From contig JAADHD010000476.1 of assembly GCA_013152075.1 (NCBI GenBank), positions 1 to 14,430 of the forward strand: a stretch of DNA of 14,430 bases, written 5' to 3'. Every line of letters begins with the position of its first letter. Within the stretch, counting starts at the first letter, position 1. This DNA is from Verrucomicrobiota bacterium (GTDB taxonomy: Bacteria; Verrucomicrobiota; Verrucomicrobiia; Verrucomicrobiales; DEV007). The position numbers and the translations under genes were made by a program. A model generated the notes under the pieces. That model did not search any database. It was not told where the DNA came from and saw only the letters and a program-made list of their open reading frames with translations. Shown one piece after another: positions 5,755 through 12,434 of the stretch.

Positions 5755-8235
5755 TCAATTTGCTCCTCCGAATGAACCAGGCTGGAGATCAATTGGAAGT
5801 GTGATTCTTGGGAAGGCTTTGAGAGTGAAGCTCATTACCACTCCCCATTCCTCATCACCTCGACGACTATCACGGATGATTCCGCCAAAGGATGCTGTCC
5901 AGGCTGAAAGGTCCCGATGGATCTGGTATTGCTGGATTTCCAAGGTGTTGTCGGTTTGCTCAAAGCGGTGACTGGTGCTGAAGCCCCAGTTTTCGTTCAG
6001 GCGAGTGTAAGTGCCGAAGGTATATAGATTGCTGTCGATGAAGAAGGGGTGATCGTTGAGAAAGTAGTTTCCAAGTGAGAACTGGAAGTTTTTTACCGGC
6101 ATGAAAGTAAGGGAGCTGGTGATTTCGGTGAAGTCTGTAGTTTGATTGAAGACCGGAATTTGCGAATTGACGCGCGCATTAAGCCAAGGTAGGGGAGCCC
6201 AGATAATGTTGTTGAATAAGTTTGAAAAGTTCCGATCGAATTCCGGGTCATCGAGGTAGGTATCGAAGAAGGTATTCACTTCCAACCATCCGTGAGTCCC
6301 TTGGTTACGTTTGGTTTGTATGCGGTTGACCATGCCTGTGCGGGCAATATTCCAGCTACGGATATCGTCCACTGCGGTGAACAGGGGTAGATCAAGCGGG
6401 CGTAGCCTTGTTGATGGAGTCAGCCGGTCAATACGTGTGGAAAATCCATCGGGGGCGGCATCGGCACTGACAAACGAGTAGTTCACATAAGGTTGAGCGA
6501 TATGGCGGATTTCATTGATTCCCATGGCTTGGGAAATTGCTCCCTGGTAGACCTTGGAGACTTTGAAAGAGGCGTCGATTCCAGCGTGGAAAGTGGTGCG
6601 GTCACGATTGCCAACATACTTGGAACCCATATCAAAATACTTGGTGTATCCAACACCAGCACGGGGCACGAGGGACAACCATCCTCCAACGGCTGTCGGG
6701 TAAAGCACTTCGTGATAAGTGTCAAAGCGTGTGAAGCTGCGATTGTCCAGGAGTAAGTCAAGATCACTAAGGAGTGATCTTGAGGCATCTTCGTCAAAAT
6801 CTTCTTGAAGTATCACGCTGTCTTCGTCTTCGCCGACTATAGATACCAAGTCGCCACCAACTACTTTGGCTTTCCCGGCATCGATCATTTTCAAATAATT
6901 ATCCTGAGCTCGGCGTAGTTGGATGTTGTCAGCGCCATCGCTGTCCGCCAATTTTTCTTCAAGAATGCCAAAGGTGGTATAACCTTGATAAAAGAATCCT
7001 GAGCCTAAAATCGGTTGGCGAGTGACATCCAAAGCCAATTCAGGCAGGCGACTGTCTGTTTGGAAAAAGTCATTCAGCTGGAGTCGACCAGTCAATGAAA
7101 GTGTGCCGCGGGGATCGCTTTTTACCAGATTGATGATGTTGTCTGGTTTGGGATCTGTGGTGAATTCGCGAGGGAAAAAGTCACTGTAAACAAAAGCGTC
7201 AGAGAGTGCGTTGATGTCTATATCAAGATAGAGGGTGCTTTTTTCCGGTCCGGGGAAATACACTCGGTGTTGCAGATTGATTCGATAACGATCACCACTT
7301 AGATCTGTATTACGCTCAGTGCCAACGAAGTTGGTGTTGGGTGCGTCGTCGCTTGCATAGTAGAGTTTGAGGCGTCCGAAATTGATGTTGTTACGATACC
7401 TTTGGGACTTGAACTCGATTCCCCCGGCAATCCCTCTGCTACTGCGTAGATCAAACTGAGCTTGCGCGAGTGTGCCTTCCCCCAGCATGAAGCCGTATTG
7501 GTTCAAAAGGAAGCCGCCCCAGCCGCTGTTGTAACCCGGGGTGAAGAAATAACCGAGTTCATCGTTAAGTGGTTGTGAGAGATAAGGCAACCACATGATC
7601 GGGGTATTGCCGGCATAGAACTTCATGTTCTTGAAAGTGACTCGTTCGCCGGGGTAGACCCGAATGCGTTTAGCTTTCATGCGGAAAGAAGGCTCGGCAT
7701 TATCATCTGTAGTGAACCACGAATCGGTCATTTCAATCATGTCCGTGGCACTGGTCGGGATTTGAATGTCGTCAGCGTCATAGTAAATCGGAACGAGTGC
7801 GCCGCGCAGGCTGGAAGCGGTCATCTCTTCGGTGTTGAGATTGTAGATTGCTTCTTCGGCAGTGTAGGTGCCACCGTCTTTATAAATGATTACGTTGCCG
7901 CGGGCGAAAACATCACCGGTGGACTGGTGATACTCGGCGTGATCGGCCTGGATAATCGTGCCGCCATAGTGGATTTCCACGTTGCCGTTTGCCTTGGCAA
8001 TGCCCAGGTCTTCATCGAAAGTGGTTTCGTCACTTTGAATTTCGAGATTTTGTGCGAGCTGGGCGGCCTGGTTAGCCATGCCGGCTGCTTTGTCGATTGA
8101 AGCACTATCCACTTGATCAAGTTTTTTTGCTGCTTCATCAAGCTGCGCAAGCGATTGTGGGACGTGCAGTAAGCTGGATAATCCTGTGATCACACCGACG
8201 ATGATCGGTAAGGCTTTACGTTGTAAGGTTCTCAT
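5755..8235 (-). CDS. lptD: LptD, outer-membrane LPS assembly protein
   Basis: Outer-membrane beta-barrel that inserts LPS into the outer leaflet, 826 aa. A signal peptide covers about residues 1-30, ending in QSLA. A periplasmic OstA/LptA-like beta-jellyroll follows (about 65-215), with repeated ANGNVEIHYGG, ADHAEYHQSTGDVFARGNV and TYTAEEAIYNL strands. LPYLSQPL (216-223) leads into the barrel. Family-like barrel segments include IRHIAQPYVNY (576-586) and ARTGMVNRIQTKRNQ (631-645). No cysteine occurs anywhere, so the disulfide maturation known for E. coli LptD cannot operate. Residues 427-500 form an acidic, Asp/Glu-rich insertion, probably a long loop. The ATG start has no clear Shine-Dalgarno site. 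The upstream region carries a 27-bp palindrome. lpxA is the next gene upstream on the same strand, which fits a shared LPS role. Confidence 0.9.
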   Translation of the reverse strand: MRTLQRKALPIIVGVITGLSSLLHVPQSLAQLDEAAKKLDQVDSASIDKAAGMANQAAQLAQNLEIQSDETTFDEDLGIAKANGNVEIHYGGTIIQADHAEYHQSTGDVFARGNVIIYKDGGTYTAEEAIYNLNTEEMTASSLRGALVPIYYDADDIQIPTSATDMIEMTDSWFTTDDNAEPSFRMKAKRIRVYPGERVTFKNMKFYAGNTPIMWLPYLSQPLNDELGYFFTPGYNSGWGGFLLNQYGFMLGEGTLAQAQFDLRSSRGIAGGIEFKSQRYRNNINFGRLKLYYASDDAPNTNFVGTERNTDLSGDRYRINLQHRVYFPGPEKSTLYLDIDINALSDAFVYSDFFPREFTTDPKPDNIINLVKSDPRGTLSLTGRLQLNDFFQTDSRLPELALDVTRQPILGSGFFYQGYTTFGILEEKLADSDGADNIQLRRAQDNYLKMIDAGKAKVVGGDLVSIVGEDEDSVILQEDFDEDASRSLLSDLDLLLDNRSFTRFDTYHEVLYPTAVGGWLSLVPRAGVGYTKYFDMGSKYVGNRDRTTFHAGIDASFKVSKVYQGAISQAMGINEIRHIAQPYVNYSFVSADAAPDGFSTRIDRLTPSTRLRPLDLPLFTAVDDIRSWNIARTGMVNRIQTKRNQGTHGWLEVNTFFDTYLDDPEFDRNFSNLFNNIIWAPLPWLNARVNSQIPVFNQTTDFTEITSSLTFMPVKNFQFSLGNYFLNDHPFFIDSNLYTFGTYTRLNENWGFSTSHRFEQTDNTLEIQQYQIHRDLSAWTASFGGIIRDSRRGDEEWGVVMSFTLKAFPRITLPIDLQPGSFGGAN

Positions 8236-8252
8236 TTCGCTTTGGTGGGAAA

Positions 8253-8282
8253 AAAATAGGCTTCACATAATCGTATTTGCAA
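8253..8282 (-). promoter_or_regulatory. Putative promoter of lptD
   Basis: On the minus strand TTGCAA (8277-8282) and TATTTT (8253-8258) are separated by 18 nt, each matching the sigma70 consensus at 4 of 6 positions. Transcription would start about 10-15 nt before the lptD ATG. The -35 box lies in the centre of the palindrome at 8266-8292. This is a visual match only. Confidence 0.35.
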
Positions 8283-8292
8283 TGCGATTATG
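8266..8292. promoter_or_regulatory. 27-bp palindrome, candidate operator in the lptD promoter
   Basis: The left arm CATAATCGTATT (8266-8277) and right arm AATGCGATTATG (8281-8292) match as inverted repeats at 11 of 12 positions around the centre TGC. The site lies 31-57 bp upstream of the lptD ATG and overlaps the predicted -35 box and spacer, a position typical for a repressor. It could instead fold as an RNA hairpin on the + strand, but no gene is read that way here. The regulator is unknown. Confidence 0.55.
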
Positions 8293-8392
8293 ATAGCTAG
8301 TGGAAATTCTAATTATTAGGAATTGTAAAAATTATAGATCTCTTAAGGAATAGAATTACAGTGAGAACAGCCCTTTTAACAACAAAATGACC

Positions 8393-8419
8393 AAAAAACC
8401 ACTAAAAACTGTAGTTTTT
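8393..8419 (-). terminator. Weak AT-rich terminator candidate after lpxA
   Basis: On the minus strand, AAAAACT and AGTTTTT (8404-8419) pair in a 7-bp AT-rich stem (the innermost pairs must open to leave a loop), followed by TTTTTT (8393-8398). It begins 38 nt after the lpxA stop. The stem is too AT-rich to be a convincing terminator. The remainder of the 222-bp lpxA-lptD gap is AT-rich and otherwise holds only the lptD promoter and palindrome. Confidence 0.3.
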
Positions 8420-8457
8420 CCTGTTGAGTGTTTTGCAAATTTAATCCAGGAGAGCCG

Positions 8458-9249
8458 TCATCTAGTGCGCATACAGTAGCCGAGTTTTGACTTTTTACTC
8501 AAAAAATTAATAAAAATTTGTGCGTTTTCGTCCCATGATTCTTTGGCCGCGATTTCGAGAGCTTGTAGTCGGTTTAGCTTCTGGTGGTAAAAAAGCTGGT
8601 AGGCTTTTTTGATTTCGCGCCGGGTGGCTGGTTTAAAGCCTGCTCTGCGCAGGCCTATTGAGTTCAATCCCACGATATTGTTCAATCCGGCGGCGGTGAC
8701 ATAGGGCGGAATGTCCTGGGAAACCGAAGCGTGTCCCTGAAGCATGACAAAATCGCCGATTCTAGCAAATTGGTGAATTCCGGCTCCTCCTCCCATAAAA
8801 CATTGTTTACCTACGCTAATATGCCCGCCAAGCATGACATTGTTGGCGAAAATGTTATTATCACCAATGAGACAATCGTGCCCGACGTGCGTGCCGACCA
8901 TAAAAAAGTTGTTCTGGCCGATGATGGTGTTTTCGCCATCACTTAGGCTGCGGTGAATGGTGACGTGTTCCCGGATCGTGTTCTCGGCGCCTATGATGAC
9001 TCCGCTTTTAATTTGAGGGTCGAAATCGACTGATTGGGGGTCGCCGCCGATGATCGAGCCCGGCCAGATGATGCAATTTTCTCCGATGGAGCATTGACCC
9101 AGTAGATGCACATTGGAATGGATACGGGATCCGCTGCCTATGGTGACTCCGTCCTCGACAATGGAAAATGCGCCAATTTCGACATTGCTGGCAATGTCGG
9201 CATTCGGGCTGATGATGGCGGTCTCGTGAGTTTTCAAAAGCAGTGACAA
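8458..9249 (-). CDS. lpxA: LpxA, UDP-N-acetylglucosamine O-acyltransferase
   Basis: Cytoplasmic first enzyme of lipid A synthesis. It transfers a 3-hydroxyacyl chain from acyl carrier protein to UDP-GlcNAc. The first 190 residues or so are hexapeptide repeats of the left-handed beta-helix (ISPNADIASNVEIGAFSIVE onward). Family markers are GGDPQS (68-73), TIHRS (97-101), and THVGHDC (120-126), where His124 corresponds to catalytic His125 of E. coli. Further markers are IHQF (158-161), SQDIPPYV (177-184) and GLNSIGLRRAGF (194-205), then the C-terminal helical domain. Length (263 aa) is normal. No ATG opens this frame: TTG at 9249 or TTG at 9237 must be used, and the latter gives the usual LpxA N-terminus. 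Neither has a good Shine-Dalgarno site. radC ends 46 bp upstream, so coupling or co-transcription is likely. Confidence 0.93.
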   Translation of the reverse strand: MSLLLKTHETAIISPNADIASNVEIGAFSIVEDGVTIGSGSRIHSNVHLLGQCSIGENCIIWPGSIIGGDPQSVDFDPQIKSGVIIGAENTIREHVTIHRSLSDGENTIIGQNNFFMVGTHVGHDCLIGDNNIFANNVMLGGHISVGKQCFMGGGAGIHQFARIGDFVMLQGHASVSQDIPPYVTAAGLNNIVGLNSIGLRRAGFKPATRREIKKAYQLFYHQKLNRLQALEIAAKESWDENAQIFINFLSKKSKLGYCMRTR

Positions 9250-9295
9250 ATCTGTATATGATGGAGCGCCGATGTAAAGTGAAGGATTAGCTGGA

Positions 9296-10000
9296 TCAAA
9301 TTAAGCCCATTTCACGAAAACTGAAATATCCTTGTTCGCATTGAGTGGATGGAGCGCCGATGATAATGTGATCAAGCATTTCGATACTGACGTGTTCGCT
9401 GGCTTGTTTTAGTTTTCGGGTCAGGCTGCGATCGGCGCTACTAGGGGCCGGATCGCCGCTGGGGTGGTTGTGAACCAGAATAAAGGCGTATGCTGAATGG
9501 GTGATCGCAGCACGTAAAATTTCTCGTGGATGAGCGATACATTCATTCAAGCCCCCATGGGAGATTTCTTGGATTTGAATGAGATGGTATTTGGTATTCA
9601 GTAAGACAGCTTGCAGTGATTCGTAATTGAGGGTCTTGAAGGTCGGAGCGAGTAGCTCGTAAACGGCTTCCGGGGTGTCGAGAGGGGATTCGGACCGTCG
9701 TTCAAGTGCGAGGCGTTTTCCAAACTCGAAAATGGCAGCTAATTGAGTGGCTTTTGCGGGTCCAATGCCTTTAAAAGTGAGCAAATCCTCTAAACTACGT
9801 CTGGAAAGAGCTTGGAGAGAGCCGTATTTTCGGATCAGGGAGCTTCCCATCTCAACGGCATTCTGGCCGGGAAGGCCGGTGCCAAAAAATAGAGCCAATA
9901 GCTCTGCGTCAGTTAAGGCGGCAGCTCCCCGTTGCATCAGCTTCTCGCGAGGTTTCTCACTGTCGGGAAGATCAGATATGCGATTTTTTACATAGGACAC
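9296..10000 (-). CDS. radC: RadC-family JAMM/MPN domain protein
   Basis: RadC-family (DUF2466) protein of 234 aa. The name comes from DNA repair, but the biochemical role of the family remains uncertain. An N-terminal helical UPF0758 part (REKLMQRGAAALTDAELLALFFGTG) contains a helix-hairpin-helix-like segment LLTFKGIGPAKATQL (73-87). The C-terminal JAMM metalloprotease-like domain carries the metal motif HNHPSGDPAPSSAD, with His177, His179 and Asp190 as ligands and a candidate upstream Glu127. The protein ends with the usual FSFREMGLI. The start is GTG at 10000 with no evident Shine-Dalgarno site; no in-frame ATG is available. It heads the minus-strand block ahead of lpxA and is divergent from the SGNH esterase gene. 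Confidence 0.92.
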   Translation of the reverse strand: MSYVKNRISDLPDSEKPREKLMQRGAAALTDAELLALFFGTGLPGQNAVEMGSSLIRKYGSLQALSRRSLEDLLTFKGIGPAKATQLAAIFEFGKRLALERRSESPLDTPEAVYELLAPTFKTLNYESLQAVLLNTKYHLIQIQEISHGGLNECIAHPREILRAAITHSAYAFILVHNHPSGDPAPSSADRSLTRKLKQASEHVSIEMLDHIIIGAPSTQCEQGYFSFREMGLI

Positions 10001-10021
10001 AAGTTAGGGTATGCCTTTTAT

Positions 10022-10033
10022 CGTCATTTGACG
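10022..10033. promoter_or_regulatory. Small perfect dyad upstream of radC
   Basis: CGTCA (10022-10026) and TGACG (10029-10033) are perfect inverted repeats separated by TT. They lie 22-33 nt before the radC GTG, where a promoter would be expected. It is a candidate operator; a 12-bp dyad can arise by chance. Confidence 0.35.
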
Positions 10034-10087
10034 CAAGAAAGAAATTGGATTGAATAATCGTAGAGGTATCAGGGATGAACTTGGTTT

Positions 10088-10116
10088 TTGACAATGGGGC
10101 AGTGAAATATTAACAG
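10088..10116 (+). promoter_or_regulatory. Possible promoter of the SGNH esterase gene
   Basis: A perfect TTGACA (10088-10093) lies 70 nt before the chosen start. The hexamer 17 nt downstream, TAACAG (10111-10116), is a poor -10 box, and the better TATTAA (10108-10113) is too close at 14 nt. The -35 match is therefore the only real support. Confidence 0.28.
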
Positions 10117-10151
10117 GTAGTCATATGATGGGGCTGGTTGGCCGCTTTGTT

Positions 10152-10156
10152 GGTGA
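10152..10156 (+). promoter_or_regulatory. Shine-Dalgarno site that decides the SGNH esterase start
   Basis: GGTGA sits 7 nt before ATG 10164 and matches the 16S anti-Shine-Dalgarno core. This favours 10164 over the in-frame ATGs at 10125 and 10128, and it gives a compact signal peptide. Confidence 0.55.
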
Positions 10157-10163
10157 AAAATTA

Positions 10164-12359
10164 ATGATAACAGTAAGTACAGTAAAGCGTGTGTTTTTTT
10201 GTCTGGCGGTGTTTTGCTACTGCTGGCAGGCGGCATCCGTATCTGCCTATCCATTGACGGATGCGCAGAAGGCCCGCTTGGAGAAATTGATTCCCAGGAC
10301 TTTTGCCAAGATGCAGAAGAATGAGCCGATTCACATTTTGACTTTGGGTGACAGTGTTACGGAGATGTTTACGCCGGTCCCGGAGACCAATCATAATTAC
10401 CTAAATGCGTATCATGTTAAGTTTGCAGAACTGCTGTGCCGGGAGTTTTTCTATCCGGCGGGAGTGCGGCTTCTCAATCCAGCCAAGGGGCAGAAGGATA
10501 AAGTAAACTCATTTCGCGGCGGGGAAATTGTCATTGAAAATTTTGGAGTTGGTGGACGGACGAGTCTTGATGCTCTTCAGAGAATTACGACTGACGCGTT
10601 TTTAAACGAGCCGGATTTAATGGTGATTCAATACGGTATTAATGATGCAATGATGGGCATGTCGTCCGATGTTTATCGGCGGTCGCTTCAGTTCTCAATA
10701 GATGAGTGCCGAAAACGGGGGGTGGATGTGATTTTATTGGCGCCGACCATGGTGCGGGTTTCGCTAGGCCCTATCGAATGGGGGATAACTCGTGGGCATG
10801 CTGTGATGGCGAGAGAGTTGGCGGCGAAAAATGGAGTGTTCTTTATGGATATGGGGCAGGTGACTGCACGCACCAGCGGGGTGGGAGAGGAGGACTTGGA
10901 TGCCAAGGATGCAATTCGCGTAGTGTCTGATAAGATTGGAAAGAAGTTCGAGTTTCCCGGCGCTCCGAAAGAATTTTTACATCCGAATTTACCGGCCCAT
11001 GCGGAGATGGGAAAGGCTTTGTATGATGAATTGATGAACGGGGAGCCGCCGGAACTGTTCCGGATTCAATCTCGTGCTACGTTCAAAAGTCCTGACACTG
11101 TTGAGGTGACGATGACTCTCAAGAATGGTGGAGAGACTGATCAGATAGGGGTTCTTGGGGCGTTGACGAGCCGACGTGTGCTGGTGCCAACGGAAGAATC
11201 GGCTTATCAAAGCTATCATCTTGAGCCCGGTAAGAGTGCGACATTTACTTTTATTTACAAAAGATCGAATACAGCGGCTAGAGGGAATGCGGCTCCTCGT
11301 TTTATGAGCCTTGATCCAGGTGAATCGCAGTTGCAGTTTAGCTTCCTGTCAGCTGATGCCGATGGTTCAAGGGTATTGGATGTGACGCCAGTGTTGGAGC
11401 CGGTGGCTGTGACGTGGAAGGAGGGGCAACAGGTGGGGGTGAAGGATGGGGTTCGTTTGGACTGGCGTTTTGTGAATGGCCAGGATCGGCCGGTTAAAGG
11501 GAATTATGAAATCAATTTGGGTGGGCGTAAGGCGTCGGGAAAATTTGAAATTCAAGCTAAGGGGCAAAAAGATTTTTTTGCAGAATTTCCGATCAATGAA
11601 AAGGATGAGGTGGTTAGATTTAAGGAAGAGGTGGTATTGCGGGTGTCGGTGGGAGGAAAATCATTTGTTTTCCATCGTGAAATTGAAGCGACTCGAGATT
11701 TGTTTTTAGGAGAGAAGATGGCCTTATCTCATACGGAATATTATACTGCAGGAGCGCGGGGCTTGAGAACGGTAAAGTTAGATAAAGAGGCGGTTTACTT
11801 GCGCGCAGATGCTGATCAGGAAGCTCTGTATCTCACCTTTGACTTTGAAGGGATCCAGTTACTGAAAACCGCCAATGGAGTCTCGGTGATGGTGGATTTA
11901 GCTATCGATGCTCGACCTGCACCTGAGACCAGGGAATTTGGTTTTGTTGATCGTTTAAGAATTGAATTGGGGAGCGCAGATGGTCCGGGAGTTGTCAAGT
12001 TTTCCAAGATGGGCCTTTTTGGCAATGGTTATGACCGCTTGCTCAGTTCTTCGGGCGTAAAAACTTTATTAAAAACGAAAGGTGATGCGTCAAAAAAATT
12101 GGAGATCCGTGTGCCGCGGATTTACCTTTACCGTCACCCATGGAAACTCGGTCAAGACGGGCAGGTGCTCGGGTTGAAGGCTGTGGTTTCATTGAGTGCA
12201 GTGGGATCGGATCCCTCGCAACCGGCGATTTTTACAGCTAACAGGCGTTGGAGCCTTGCCGATTCGGGTTTTCATTTTAGAGATGCCCGTAGTTTACTCA
12301 CTTTGAACCTAGGCAAAAAAACAGCGGGAGTTTCAAGTTGGTCGGTGCGGCTGTATTAG
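10164..12359 (+). CDS. Secreted SGNH/GDSL esterase with beta-rich C-terminal domains
   Basis: Predicted exported serine esterase of 731 aa, possibly a carbohydrate deacetylase. The signal peptide covers residues 1-28: basic VKR, hydrophobic FFCLAVFCYCW, then cleavage after SVSA. The SGNH catalytic domain (about 50-290) shows block I GDSVTE with nucleophile Ser64, block II GVGG (128-131), block III GIND (158-161) and block V EFLHPN with His273. Three residues before that His there is Glu270, where the family usually has Asp (DxxH). The rest is beta-rich: two Ig-like regions (about 300-410 and 415-510), then a C-terminal module (about 530-731). That module includes VYLRADADQEALYLTFDFEG and resembles CBM9-type carbohydrate-binding domains; this is a tentative fold guess. 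It is divergent from radC and followed by a hairpin with a T-tract, so probably monocistronic. The substrate is unknown. Confidence 0.75.
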   Translation: MITVSTVKRVFFCLAVFCYCWQAASVSAYPLTDAQKARLEKLIPRTFAKMQKNEPIHILTLGDSVTEMFTPVPETNHNYLNAYHVKFAELLCREFFYPAGVRLLNPAKGQKDKVNSFRGGEIVIENFGVGGRTSLDALQRITTDAFLNEPDLMVIQYGINDAMMGMSSDVYRRSLQFSIDECRKRGVDVILLAPTMVRVSLGPIEWGITRGHAVMARELAAKNGVFFMDMGQVTARTSGVGEEDLDAKDAIRVVSDKIGKKFEFPGAPKEFLHPNLPAHAEMGKALYDELMNGEPPELFRIQSRATFKSPDTVEVTMTLKNGGETDQIGVLGALTSRRVLVPTEESAYQSYHLEPGKSATFTFIYKRSNTAARGNAAPRFMSLDPGESQLQFSFLSADADGSRVLDVTPVLEPVAVTWKEGQQVGVKDGVRLDWRFVNGQDRPVKGNYEINLGGRKASGKFEIQAKGQKDFFAEFPINEKDEVVRFKEEVVLRVSVGGKSFVFHREIEATRDLFLGEKMALSHTEYYTAGARGLRTVKLDKEAVYLRADADQEALYLTFDFEGIQLLKTANGVSVMVDLAIDARPAPETREFGFVDRLRIELGSADGPGVVKFSKMGLFGNGYDRLLSSSGVKTLLKTKGDASKKLEIRVPRIYLYRHPWKLGQDGQVLGLKAVVSLSAVGSDPSQPAIFTANRRWSLADSGFHFRDARSLLTLNLGKKTAGVSSWSVRLY

Positions 12360-12372
12360 CTCGCCATATGTC

Positions 12373-12426
12373 ATGCCTTCGACGTTGTGTTTGTGAGTTG
12401 ACTAGTCAGCCGGAAGGCATTTTCTT
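12373..12426 (+). terminator. Long-loop hairpin with T-tract after the SGNH gene
   Basis: ATGCCTTC (12373-12380) and GAAGGCAT (12413-12420) form a perfect 8-bp stem, followed by TTTTCTT (12420-12426). The 32-nt loop contains a second dyad, TGACTAGTCA (12399-12408). The stem plus T-tract suggests an intrinsic terminator, but the long loop is atypical. The element fills most of the 75-bp gap before the LolA-like gene and could also affect that gene's expression. Confidence 0.45.
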
Positions 12427-12434
12427 AACTCAAT

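Noticed and set aside
7762..8100. Open + strand frame opposite lptD
   Set aside because: It lies entirely antisense to a well-supported lptD reading frame and shows no recognisable domain.
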